From Xanthomonas sp. 3793 (GTDB lineage: Bacteria > Pseudomonadota > Gammaproteobacteria > Xanthomonadales > Xanthomonadaceae), in the NCBI RefSeq assembly GCF_024806835.1, contig NZ_JANTYU010000003.1, positions 124,001 through 188,000 on the forward strand: a stretch of DNA of 64,000 bases. The letters run 5' to 3'. Under the pieces are notes generated by a model, which was given only the letters and a program-made list of their open reading frames with translations, did no database searches and was not told the origin of the DNA. The position numbers and the translations under genes were made by a program. Shown piece by piece: positions 8,178 through 16,766 of this stretch (the first letter of the stretch is position 1; every line of letters begins with the position of its first letter).

Positions 8178-10946
8178 TCAGAACACATATTTGGCGGTCA
8201 CCAGGCTGGTCATGCCCGAATCGACGATGTCGGAAATGGCCGTGGTGTCGTGCCCCACATGCGCCCAATAGCTGTGCTGCCTGGTGAGATTGGCAACCGA
8301 CAGATCCACACGCAGGTGATCGCCCGGCGCATAGCCCAGATGCAGATCGACGCGGGTGATCGGCTTGATCCACAGGTTGTCCCAGCGCGCGCCCTGGTTG
8401 AGATAGTCGTAGACCGACACGTATTCGCCGGAATAGTGGTAGCTCAGGTTGATCGACCACGGCCCCTTTTCGTAGAACACTTCCGCGTTGGCGAGCAGGT
8501 TCGGTGCATTCTGGATGCGTTCGTGCGCAAAGCCTGCTTCGCCCAGATCCACGCGTGTGGTCTGGCGGGTGACATTGGCGCCGATGCCGACGCCATCCAG
8601 CGGCGCAGGCAAGCCCTGGAAGGTCTGCCGCACGGCGGCCTCCAGGCCCAGCACGCGGCCGTCGCCACCATTTTGCGGACGCACGAAGCGGGTGCTGGCG
8701 GTGCCGCTCTGCCCGGCGTTGGCCGCCTCCGATCCACTCTCGTAGATGTAGTCGGTCAGGCGCTTGTAATAACCGGCCAGCATCGCGTGGCCGCCAGCGT
8801 CGTTCTGCCATTCGCCCGACAGATCCACGTTGAGCGACTTGATCGGTTTCAGATCCGGATTGCCTTCGGTGATGATGGTCTGGCCATCGCTGGAAATATC
8901 CGTGGAGCGGCCACCTCCCAGTTGCACGAATGCCGGGCGTGTGTAGCTGGTCCACACCGAGCCGCGATACACCGCGCTGTCGCCGGCGGGCCGGTAGTTC
9001 ACGAAGACGCTTGGCAAGACCACGTTGTAACGGGTGCGATTGTTGGCGAATGCACCGACCTGCTCGGCCCCGTTGACGGCCGCCGGCTGCGCCCAGAAGG
9101 TGTTGGTGATGGCGGTATGTTCCAGGCGCACGCCCGGCAGGATTTCCCAATCGCCGCTATGCAATGTCGCCATCGCATAGGCAGCGCTGACCGCTTCGGT
9201 GGCGCGCATGGTATTGCAGTTGAGGTTATTGATCGCCAGTTTTCCGCAGCTGTCGAAACTGGCTGGCGTCAGCGTGCGTGCGATCAGGTCGTTGAGCGCG
9301 GCATTGCTCAGCCGCACCGTGGGCAGTGCGTATTGCCCCGGATAGACAGCGTCGTAGCGCTGCGCGATCAGCCCGGTGTCGCGCAGCAAGGTGCCGTCGG
9401 TGTACTTGGCATTGGTCCAGTCGCGATCGGTGAAGCTGCGCGAGCTGTCGACATACTTCACGCCGAACGCGATGCGGCTGAGCAGGCCGTCATCGAAATC
9501 GTAGCCCACATCGAATTTGCCGCCGCCCTTGTCCTGGCCGCTGTACTGCCTGGAAAGCTGCCCGGTACGTCGCGCGAACAGGCTGCCCACATCGGAGGCC
9601 TGTGCCTGCATCGCAGAAGTCAGCAGCGGGATGGGAAAGCCGTCGCCGTCGTAACTGATGAAGTGGTTCGCGCCGTAGGCGAAGTTGCTCGAGGTGTATT
9701 GATCGTTGCGCGCGGAAATTTCCACGTGGTCCGGGCGATCGTTGTTGCCGGTGCCGTAAAAGATGTTCGGCGCAAACGTCCAATGGCCGAGCTGTTTTTC
9801 CGCACCGAACTGGAGGGTGGCAAGGTCGGCCTGCTCGGGGTTGGTTTCGTACCAGTAGCGCACCGCGATGCGATTGATCTGCGGCTGGTACACGCCACTG
9901 CTGCCGATCTGGGTGAAGCTGACATTGGCCGGCACGAACTGCGTGTAGCCGGTGTTCTGCTCGGTCTTGGCGAAGGCGTAGGTCATGCGCGCATAGAGAT
10001 GCAGACTGGGGTCCACACGCCAATCGAACGCCGCATTGCCGCCGTAGCGGCGGGTGTCGCCTTGCGAATACCCGATGTTGACGCCAGTGCTCTGCAGCAC
10101 CTGTTGCGGGTCGCTGCCTGCAGCCAGATTGCCGCCGGCATCGGCGCGCGCAAACTCCCACGAACCATCGTTGCGCGCGGCCGACGCGCCGGCCACTTCG
10201 CTGTTCACGAAATGGCGTTCGTCGTAATACGCGCTGACCGCCACGCCGAGCTGCCCGGCGTCGCCAAAGCGTGCATGCCAATCGCCGGCTGCGCCGCTTC
10301 CCAGCCCGGAATCGCCGTAATCGCGCGCACGACTCTCCATGCGTCCGCTCAAGGTCACGCTGCCGCCCTGGCGATCGGGCGAATCGAAGGCGCTGGGCGT
10401 GCGGTAGTCGATGGTGCCGCCGATCGCATCGCCATCCATATCGGCGGTGGACGTCTTGTTCAACACGATGGTCTGCAGGCCCGAGGGCGGCAGCAGGCTC
10501 AATTGCACACCACGGCTGTACGGCATGCCCTGCGCGACGTTGATGCCGTTGATCAGGTTGACGTTGTACTCGGCATTGAGGCCGCGCACCGACGAAAACA
10601 TGCCTTCGCCGCGCGCGGCGCCATCGATGCCGCCGAAGTACGATTGCCCGGTATTGATGACATTGACGCCCGGCATCAGCCCCAATGCTTCGGCCACGTT
10701 GTGCACGGCGGTGGTCTTGAGGTCGTCGGCCGACAACACGTTGACGGTGTTGGTCGCGGCCATCTGCATGTCAGTCGCGTTGTAACGGGTGGCGGCGACG
10801 GTGACCTTGTCCAAGGTCGCCATCTCGCCTTGCGCAGGCGTTGCTGCGGCAGACTGCGCGGCTGCATGGCCGCACACGATCGACAACGACACGCACAAGG
10901 CCTGCGACAGGCGCGAAGGACGCGACAACGTACAACGAACGATCAT
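8178..10946 (-). CDS. TonB-dependent outer-membrane receptor
   Basis: A 922-residue active-transport receptor. After a signal peptide ending near GHAAAQS, a TonB-box-like stretch (TLDKVTVAATRYN) leads into a plug domain (DDLKTTAVHNVAEALGLMPGVNV). That is followed by a long beta barrel ending in an aromatic residue (TAKYVF), as expected for Bam-assembled proteins. The plug includes SSVRGLNAEYNVNLINGI, typical of the CarA/FecA-like TonB receptors abundant in Xanthomonas. The start at 10946 (MIVRCTLS) is preferred; the frame is open 8 codons further. The phosphatase gene 149 bp downstream suggests uptake of a phosphorylated nutrient or its product. That is inference from neighbourhood only. Confidence 0.9.
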   Translation of the reverse strand: MIVRCTLSRPSRLSQALCVSLSIVCGHAAAQSAAATPAQGEMATLDKVTVAATRYNATDMQMAATNTVNVLSADDLKTTAVHNVAEALGLMPGVNVINTGQSYFGGIDGAARGEGMFSSVRGLNAEYNVNLINGINVAQGMPYSRGVQLSLLPPSGLQTIVLNKTSTADMDGDAIGGTIDYRTPSAFDSPDRQGGSVTLSGRMESRARDYGDSGLGSGAAGDWHARFGDAGQLGVAVSAYYDERHFVNSEVAGASAARNDGSWEFARADAGGNLAAGSDPQQVLQSTGVNIGYSQGDTRRYGGNAAFDWRVDPSLHLYARMTYAFAKTEQNTGYTQFVPANVSFTQIGSSGVYQPQINRIAVRYWYETNPEQADLATLQFGAEKQLGHWTFAPNIFYGTGNNDRPDHVEISARNDQYTSSNFAYGANHFISYDGDGFPIPLLTSAMQAQASDVGSLFARRTGQLSRQYSGQDKGGGKFDVGYDFDDGLLSRIAFGVKYVDSSRSFTDRDWTNAKYTDGTLLRDTGLIAQRYDAVYPGQYALPTVRLSNAALNDLIARTLTPASFDSCGKLAINNLNCNTMRATEAVSAAYAMATLHSGDWEILPGVRLEHTAITNTFWAQPAAVNGAEQVGAFANNRTRYNVVLPSVFVNYRPAGDSAVYRGSVWTSYTRPAFVQLGGGRSTDISSDGQTIITEGNPDLKPIKSLNVDLSGEWQNDAGGHAMLAGYYKRLTDYIYESGSEAANAGQSGTASTRFVRPQNGGDGRVLGLEAAVRQTFQGLPAPLDGVGIGANVTRQTTRVDLGEAGFAHERIQNAPNLLANAEVFYEKGPWSINLSYHYSGEYVSVYDYLNQGARWDNLWIKPITRVDLHLGYAPGDHLRVDLSVANLTRQHSYWAHVGHDTTAISDIVDSGMTSLVTAKYVF

Positions 10947-11496
10947 GATCAAATCCGATGCGTGCAGCAACGCGCCATGGACTCATGCCACGGCGGCGCC
11001 ACGGTGATGTGTGGGAGAGCGACGCGGCCTGCAGCGGCGGACCTGCGTCACACCTGCAAGCAGGCGCCGCGCATGGTGGTGACGGCATATTTCAATGCCG
11101 TGACGCGAGCTGCCGACATGACAAATGCGCGCAGCGAGCGCGCAAGTCGGCATAGTCGCTGGCGTATGGAAGCGCGGATCGCTGCCGGCATGCGCATACG
11201 GCCGCTTGCGCGGGTGCGCACGCATCTTCGCAGGGCGCGACACGACCACGCATGACGCGGTGGCGTCATGGTTCCAGCCGTGTGTCTCGCAGCAAAGCGG
11301 CCCCTTCTGCGAAGAAGATGCCCACAGCGCGCTTGAAGGTCCGACGTACGCGACGACGCGTCGTGACGCATCGCGACTCGCGAGGCGACAATCCGCTCGC
11401 GACAGCGCCCAAGGCCTGCGTCAGCGTGATCGAGATCTGTGCCGACGCAGCACGCAGCTGCAGCCGATCGCGCTCACCCCATCCTGCGTATCCCAC
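10947..11496. other. 550-bp intergenic region upstream of the TonB receptor
   Basis: It lies between the receptor start and the stop of the OmpA-like lipoprotein gene, both on the minus strand. I see no supported gene, no Fur-type palindrome and no strong terminator. Confidence 0.4.
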
Positions 11497-12702
11497 TCAT
11501 GTGCGCAGGAAGATCTCGACGCGGCGATTGAGTTGACGACCGCCCGGATTGTCCTGGCCGTTGACCGTGTTGGGCGCCACCGGTTGCGATTCGCCATAGC
11601 CTTTTGCGCCGGCGGCCTGTGCGGCGCCGCGTGTGAGCAATGCGGCCAGCACCGCGTTGGCGCGGCGCTCGGACAGGGACTGGTTGTAGGCGTCGTCGCC
11701 CTTTGCATCGGTGTGCCCGCGCACTTCCAGCTGCTTGGTGGTCACCTTGCCCAGCGCGGCAGCCAGCGTGTCGAGGACGCGTGCGGCATCGGTGCGGATG
11801 TCGGACTTGTCGAAGTCGAACAGGATGCGGTCGTTCAAGCTGATCAAATAGCCACAAGGCGCCCCGGGCGGAGCGAACTTCTGCAACGGCGGGAAGCGGC
11901 CGGCCGGCGGTACCTTCGGCAGCGGCGGCATGCGCACTTCGCGCGGCGGGATGCCGACCGTGCCGGTCCCGTCGCCGCGGTTCTGCACCAGGCCATCCGG
12001 CCCGTTCCAGGTGCCGGAACCATCGGCATTGACGGTGACCAACCCGCGCGGCCCATTCCAGGTGCCGCTGCCATCGCCGTGATTGTCGATCAGGCCGCTC
12101 TTGTCGCTGTTCCAGGTGCCTGCGCCCTTGCCGTTCAAACTGATCAAGCCGGCCGGGCCGTTGTAGGTGCCGCCCCCGTTGGATTGCACATCGATGAGGG
12201 CATCGTCGCCGCCCTGCCCGGATGCGTTGATGGTGCCGCTGCCATCGGCGTTGACGTTGACCAGGCCGCCCTCGAAGTTGGCGGTGCCGCTGCCGTCGGC
12301 CTTGAGGTTGAACAGGCCGTCGCCGCCGTTGCGCAGCAGGTTGCCGTCGGCGTCGACGCTGGTGATGCCGGCATCGTTGATCAACGCGCCGCCATCGCCG
12401 CAGCGCGCAGGTGCGACGCTGACGCCTTCGATCGGGTCGAGGATGTCCTGCAGCGAGGCTTCCAGCGCGCGTTGGGCCGGGGTAACGCCGACGATCTCGG
12501 GGATGACGATGGTGGGGATGGCCGGAAATTCCGGCACGGTTTCATCCGCTGCTGCGGACGCGTCCGGCGCGCCGTTGGCCTGCGCCGCCTGCGCTGCTGC
12601 GGGCGCTGGATCGGCAGCCGCCGCTGCATCCTTCGCACCTTCGCCACGTCCGCAACCGACCAGCAACAGCGGGACCCACAGCACTGCCGACAGCTTGCGC
12701 AT
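11497..12702 (-). CDS. OmpA-like lipoprotein with a DGSGTWNG-type repeat domain
   Basis: A 401-residue envelope protein. The ATG at 12702 has GAAGAGG just upstream and yields a lipoprotein signal with LVGC at residues 14-17. An Ala/Pro-rich linker follows to about residue 60. From about 129 to 248 there are seven units of about 17 residues with the pattern GLxxxNxDGSGTWNGxx. The last 110 residues form an OmpA C-terminal peptidoglycan-binding domain: FDFDKSDIRTDAARVLD, VRGHTDAKGDDAYN, LSERRANAV and NRRVEIFL are all present. The protein probably links the outer membrane to peptidoglycan. What the repeat domain binds is unknown. Confidence 0.85.
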   Translation of the reverse strand: MRKLSAVLWVPLLLVGCGRGEGAKDAAAAADPAPAAAQAAQANGAPDASAAADETVPEFPAIPTIVIPEIVGVTPAQRALEASLQDILDPIEGVSVAPARCGDGGALINDAGITSVDADGNLLRNGGDGLFNLKADGSGTANFEGGLVNVNADGSGTINASGQGGDDALIDVQSNGGGTYNGPAGLISLNGKGAGTWNSDKSGLIDNHGDGSGTWNGPRGLVTVNADGSGTWNGPDGLVQNRGDGTGTVGIPPREVRMPPLPKVPPAGRFPPLQKFAPPGAPCGYLISLNDRILFDFDKSDIRTDAARVLDTLAAALGKVTTKQLEVRGHTDAKGDDAYNQSLSERRANAVLAALLTRGAAQAAGAKGYGESQPVAPNTVNGQDNPGGRQLNRRVEIFLRT

Positions 12703-13055
12703 CGCCTCTTCCTTGTTCGAGCCTGTACGAGAGCTGCCTGATAGCACGCGCACGGTAAACAAGGCGCTAAGGGCCGGTCCGGATGCTTGCCGACGGCACT
12801 GCCGGCGCTAACGGCAACGTGCTTGCAGATGACGGCTGCGCGTCGAGAAACAGACCGATCGAGCAGGGTACGGCAGCGTGGCACGCGGCAACACGAGGAT
12901 GCCGTCAGCGGGCAACCTGCTGGATGCAAGGCGAGCCGCGCCCCCCATGCGCGCGGCGCGGCCGTCACCAGGCGCGGCGCGCGTATCTGCATGCCAGCTC
13001 CGCCGCGCTTTCCGGCAATCGTCCTCGGCATCCAGCGATCGCGCGGGCCGCAGCC
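12703..13055. other. 353-bp intergenic region
   Basis: It lies between the lipase-like gene stop and the OmpA-like lipoprotein start, both on the minus strand. It must carry the lipoprotein promoter. I see no supported coding frame or clear terminator in it. Confidence 0.4.
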
Positions 13056-15080
13056 TCACAACATCGCGGGCGTCGCCGCAGCCGCGGGCGCGGCACCCTG
13101 CGCAGGTGCCTGCCCGGCCTCGGCCTGCAATTGCGCATGCAGGATGCGGCGGATCTCCAGGATCGCCTGCGGGGTTTCCTGCACGCTGTGCCAGGAGGTC
13201 ACCACCAGCTCGGAGGCGGCACCGTCCAGATGCGCGCTACGATACGGCACCAGGCCGTCGTCGGAATCGGCCAGCGGCACCTGCGGCTTTTCGCGGCCGA
13301 CGATGGTGTGGTACCGCACCTGCGGCGAGATCGGCAGATCCATCGTGGCACGCACGAACGGGTCGGTATCGCGCAGGTTGTCGATGCTGGTGGGCGGCAG
13401 CAGGCGCCCCTTGCGCCGGTAGTCACCGCCGTGCCCCTCGCGCTCGCTGTTGGCGAGATCCTGCAGAACGTCGCCGAAGCGATCCAGCAAGGCCACCGGC
13501 AGCCGCACCAGGCGGCCGACGAAGCGCCCGAGCCCACCTTCGGCCAGTGGCGTGCCGCGGTGCGGTGCGGCGATGAAGATGGCGCGGTCGATTTGCGGCA
13601 TTGGCGAAAAATGCAGCAATGGCGACAACGTCGCACGCACCCGTGCGCCGCGCTCGCCGTCCAGCCGATAGTCCTGCAGCAGCGCGTTCCACAGCTGTTC
13701 GCCGGACGCAGACACCAACAGGCGCCCGATCACCCCGCCCATGCTGTGGCCGATCAACACCATGTCCTGCGAGGCGATCGCCGTGCCGGATGGGTCGAAG
13801 TGGCGCAGGCTGCGCTCCACCAATGCCTGGATTTCCGCACGATTGACCGCAATCGGCGCATTGGTGGGGTAATACACTTGCCAGATCTGATACCGCTGAC
13901 GCAGGGTTTCGTCGCCCATCACTTCATTGGCCACGTTGACCCAGGCTTCCGGGCTGCTGGCCAGCCCGTGCAGCATCAGCAGCACGCGGCGGTTGGGGTC
14001 GTAGGGCTGCATCAGATACAGATGCGGGCGATCGATGCCGCGCGCGCTGCCCAGCATCGAGCGCAGCGATTGCGCGGCAAAGCCCGACTTGGCCAGCCAC
14101 AGCCCGTAGGCGGCGGTGAAGTTGGCTGCCAGCGGTACACGCTGACCATGCAGCACCACCTCGTTCTGGCGATACGGGTCGTACGGCACCACGGTGACCA
14201 CATCGGTCCGCAGCACCGCATCCAGGGTATCGCCATCGAAACGCAGCAGCAGCGTTGCCGGTGCGTACGGCATCTCGCTGAAGGTCGGTATCGGGCGCTG
14301 TGGCGGCGCACTTGCGGCGGCGGCTTGCTGCAGGGCCAGCCCGGCCGGGTCGCCGACCACCTGCGGGTCCACTTCGGCCACCAGTTCGGCACCGAAGCCA
14401 TCGCGTCGATAGGTGCTGCGCAATCCATTGAAGCGTAGCGCCGAGGCGGCAAAGATCGCGCGCGGCGTGTTGCCGCCACCCGGCAGCCGATACGCGGACA
14501 TGTCGATGGCCACCTGCCAGCGGCCCACCTGCGTCGGCGTAGGCACCGTGTCGCCGGCCTGTTGCGCGCGCGCGAACAGCCGTTCGACCACCTGCTGCAC
14601 GGCATAGTTGTAGTAGTCGCGCACCTGCGTCTGGCGGTTTTCGAACGCGCGCGCACTCGGGGCCCGCGCGGTGAAAAACAGATAGGCATAGGCGTGCCGC
14701 GCGGCCTCCAGCCAGGCCTGCACCGCCGCGTCGCTCATCTGTGCCGGGTTGCGGCCGCTCAGGTCGGTCGCGTGTGCCGTCCACAGCTCGGCTTGCGTGG
14801 CCAGGCGGCGCTCATCGCCGACGCCTGCCACCGTGGTGAGCTGCTGCGCGCACGGCAACGGCTGCTTGCGGCAGGCCTTGGGGTGCAGCCCGGCCACCTG
14901 CAAGGTCTCGCTGCCGGCCTGGCTGAGCGCACCGGTGCTGAGCACATCGCCACGCGTGCGCGCGATGTAGTCGCCGCTGTTGCGCGCTTGCACCGTGACC
15001 ATCGCGCAGCCGCTCAGCCACGTGCAGGCGAGCAGCGCCGCCAAGACCACGGTGACGCGACGCGGATGCCCGTGCATCAT
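13056..15080 (-). CDS. Alpha/beta-hydrolase (lipase-like) lipoprotein
   Basis: A 674-residue protein with a lipobox (LSGC, Cys25) after a signal peptide, so probably lipid-anchored in the envelope. The hydrolase fold occupies roughly residues 360-660: an oxyanion-type MLHGLASSPEAW (369-380), the nucleophile elbow GHSMGG (444-449, Ser446) and a late HSVQ stretch that could hold the catalytic His. AAPHRGTP is also typical of triacylglycerol-lipase-like proteins. Residues 30-350 match no domain I recognise. The ATG at 15080 shares one base with the upstream TGA, so translation is coupled; a GTG one codon earlier is possible. It is the third gene of the tetR operon. The substrate is unknown. Confidence 0.75.
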   Translation of the reverse strand: MMHGHPRRVTVVLAALLACTWLSGCAMVTVQARNSGDYIARTRGDVLSTGALSQAGSETLQVAGLHPKACRKQPLPCAQQLTTVAGVGDERRLATQAELWTAHATDLSGRNPAQMSDAAVQAWLEAARHAYAYLFFTARAPSARAFENRQTQVRDYYNYAVQQVVERLFARAQQAGDTVPTPTQVGRWQVAIDMSAYRLPGGGNTPRAIFAASALRFNGLRSTYRRDGFGAELVAEVDPQVVGDPAGLALQQAAAASAPPQRPIPTFSEMPYAPATLLLRFDGDTLDAVLRTDVVTVVPYDPYRQNEVVLHGQRVPLAANFTAAYGLWLAKSGFAAQSLRSMLGSARGIDRPHLYLMQPYDPNRRVLLMLHGLASSPEAWVNVANEVMGDETLRQRYQIWQVYYPTNAPIAVNRAEIQALVERSLRHFDPSGTAIASQDMVLIGHSMGGVIGRLLVSASGEQLWNALLQDYRLDGERGARVRATLSPLLHFSPMPQIDRAIFIAAPHRGTPLAEGGLGRFVGRLVRLPVALLDRFGDVLQDLANSEREGHGGDYRRKGRLLPPTSIDNLRDTDPFVRATMDLPISPQVRYHTIVGREKPQVPLADSDDGLVPYRSAHLDGAASELVVTSWHSVQETPQAILEIRRILHAQLQAEAGQAPAQGAAPAAAATPAML

Positions 15081-16117
15081 CACCGTGATGCGCTCGTCGA
15101 TACGCCGGGCGCAGGCGCCTGCGGCATGCCGGCGCGGATGCGTTCGGAGAAGTCGGCCGCGGTGTCGGCGGCGATGGCTCGCGCGGTGAAGTGCCCGCGC
15201 TGCTTCAAGGTCGCAAAGTCATAGCCCGGCATCAGGCCATGATGGTCGTACGCGTACTGATCGGCGTAGCCGGACAGCAGCAAGCGGTGATCCAGCGGCA
15301 AGCTGGGCTGCAGCTGGCGCACCAGGGCATACACGATCGTGGTGCAGTTGCTGGTCAGCGTGTTGTAGAAGGCCGGCTTGCGATTCAAGTCGTTGGCCAG
15401 CGCCACGTAGCCCATGAACATGCGCCGCAGACCCGCCCTGGGAATGGCCAGGCGATACAGGTACATGTCTTCGCCACGCACGTTGGTGCGCACGCGCAGG
15501 ATGTCGCGCTCGTCGGCGGCCACCAGGGTTTCTTCGAAGCTGCGGAAGAAGCCGCCCACCGCAGAAAACGATTCGCCGCGTTCCTTGCGGATTTCCAGCG
15601 AGAACACCACGTGCGAGCCATCGTCGAAGCCGAACGACACCAGCGTGTGCGCAATCGCCGGGCCCATCCAGTACGACAGGGCCAGATCGGCGCTGACCAG
15701 GCGATCCAGATCGTACTGGCGGGTCTCCCAGCGTGGGACGTAGTTGGTTTCGCTACGCCAATCGAAGTTGCGCACGTTGTGCAGGGTGACGATGTTGCCG
15801 CGCACCTGCGGCTGCAGGCGCTGGGCGACATCGTCGGCCCAGTCGCGGTCCTGGCTGGGCTGCATCAACCCCCACGACACCGCCAGCGCCACGAACGCGG
15901 CACCGAAGATGCCCACCAGGGCCCAGTTCTCGCGGCCACGGCGCAAGCCCCATAGCGCGGCCAACGCCATCGCGCACCACGAGGCCACCCAACCGCCACG
16001 CACCAGGGCGTTGCCGGTGAGCGCGAAATAGATCGCCAGGCCGCCCCACAGCGCCGCCAGCACCAGCAGCGCGCGCAGCGCCCAGCGGCCGATCGCCGCG
16101 CGGGTGGCTGGTGTCAT
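15080..16117 (-). CDS. DUF4105 family membrane protein
   Basis: A 345-residue protein with three predicted membrane helices in the first 90 residues (about 13-32, 38-55 and 66-85) and a soluble C-terminal domain. NYVPRWETRQYDLDRL, SFGFDDGSHVVFSLEIRKERGE and FYNTLTSNCTTIVYAL resemble the DUF4105 (Lnb N-terminal periplasmic) domain, where the conserved Asn-Cys pair may be catalytic. It starts at 16117 with an ATGA overlap with the tetR stop and ends sharing bases with the lipase-like gene. This arrangement makes a co-regulated envelope-modifying pair plausible, but that is inference. Confidence 0.8.
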   Translation of the reverse strand: MTPATRAAIGRWALRALLVLAALWGGLAIYFALTGNALVRGGWVASWCAMALAALWGLRRGRENWALVGIFGAAFVALAVSWGLMQPSQDRDWADDVAQRLQPQVRGNIVTLHNVRNFDWRSETNYVPRWETRQYDLDRLVSADLALSYWMGPAIAHTLVSFGFDDGSHVVFSLEIRKERGESFSAVGGFFRSFEETLVAADERDILRVRTNVRGEDMYLYRLAIPRAGLRRMFMGYVALANDLNRKPAFYNTLTSNCTTIVYALVRQLQPSLPLDHRLLLSGYADQYAYDHHGLMPGYDFATLKQRGHFTARAIAADTAADFSERIRAGMPQAPAPGVSTSASR

Positions 16118-16686
16118 CGCGTGCCGCCTTGCGGCACCTGCATGCCCAGCGCGTGCATCAACAGGTCCGCCGAGCGATGCGCCAGGCGCTTGCGCTCCGC
16201 TTCGTCGTTACCGCGCAGGCAACTGCCCAGCATGTCGATCACCAGCAGCAGTTGCTCGTCGTCGACATCGGCCCGGCACAGGCCGGCATCGCGGGCGCGG
16301 TGCACGAACGGCAAGAAGATCGCCACAACCCGCCGGTCGGCCGCTTCCACCGCCGGATTTGCGCGTTCCATCGAGCGCCAGAAATCCACCAGCGGCGCAG
16401 ACTGGGCGATGTGCTCGGCCACGTCGTGCAGCAGCACGGCCAGGCCGTCCGCTCGGTCGGCCAGATCGGCGGCCAGCCGCTCCAGGCCATCCAGACCACG
16501 CGCCATCAGCGCGGTCATCAACGCCACCCGATCCGGAAAATTGCGGTACAGGGTGGCGCGGCCGAGGCCGGCACGTTCCACCACCAGTTCCAACGGGGCA
16601 TTGACGCCGTGTTCGCTGAACACTTCGTCGGCGGCATCGAGAATCTGCCGGCGGCGTAGCGCGGCATCGGGGCGGGGAGTCGTCAT
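16114..16686 (-). CDS. TetR/AcrR family transcriptional regulator
   Basis: A 190-residue repressor-like protein. The N-terminal helix-turn-helix region (RRRQILDAADEVFSEHGV, then VVERAGLGRATLYRNFPDR at about 35-53) is classic TetR. The C-terminal half is the ligand-binding/dimer domain and is not assignable to a ligand. It is the first gene of a three-gene run with ATGA-type overlaps (tetR, DUF4105, lipase-like). A 30-bp near-perfect palindrome lies 5 bp before its start codon, which suggests autoregulation of the whole operon. Confidence 0.9.
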   Translation of the reverse strand: MTTPRPDAALRRRQILDAADEVFSEHGVNAPLELVVERAGLGRATLYRNFPDRVALMTALMARGLDGLERLAADLADRADGLAVLLHDVAEHIAQSAPLVDFWRSMERANPAVEAADRRVVAIFLPFVHRARDAGLCRADVDDEQLLLVIDMLGSCLRGNDEAERKRLAHRSADLLMHALGMQVPQGGTR

Positions 16687-16690
16687 GCCG

Positions 16691-16720
16691 GCATTATCGG
16701 ACAGATTTGTCCGCTAATGC
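16691..16720. promoter_or_regulatory. Putative TetR operator palindrome
   Basis: Thirty bases form GCATTA-t-CGGACA, a four-base centre GATT, then TGTCCG-c-TAATGC. Twelve of 13 arm positions pair. The site lies between the ppc stop (16767) and the tetR start (16686), with its edge 5 bp from the ATG, where a bound repressor would block transcription or initiation. Assignment to this TetR protein is inferred from position. Confidence 0.7.
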
Positions 16721-16766
16721 CAGAGTCCGCTTGCCGCTTGCGCGCCCTCTCCGACCAACGGTCGGA

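Noticed and set aside
8049..11255. 1068-codon plus-strand frame opposite the TonB receptor
   Set aside because: It is the antisense shadow of the receptor; the minus strand has signal peptide, plug and barrel motifs.
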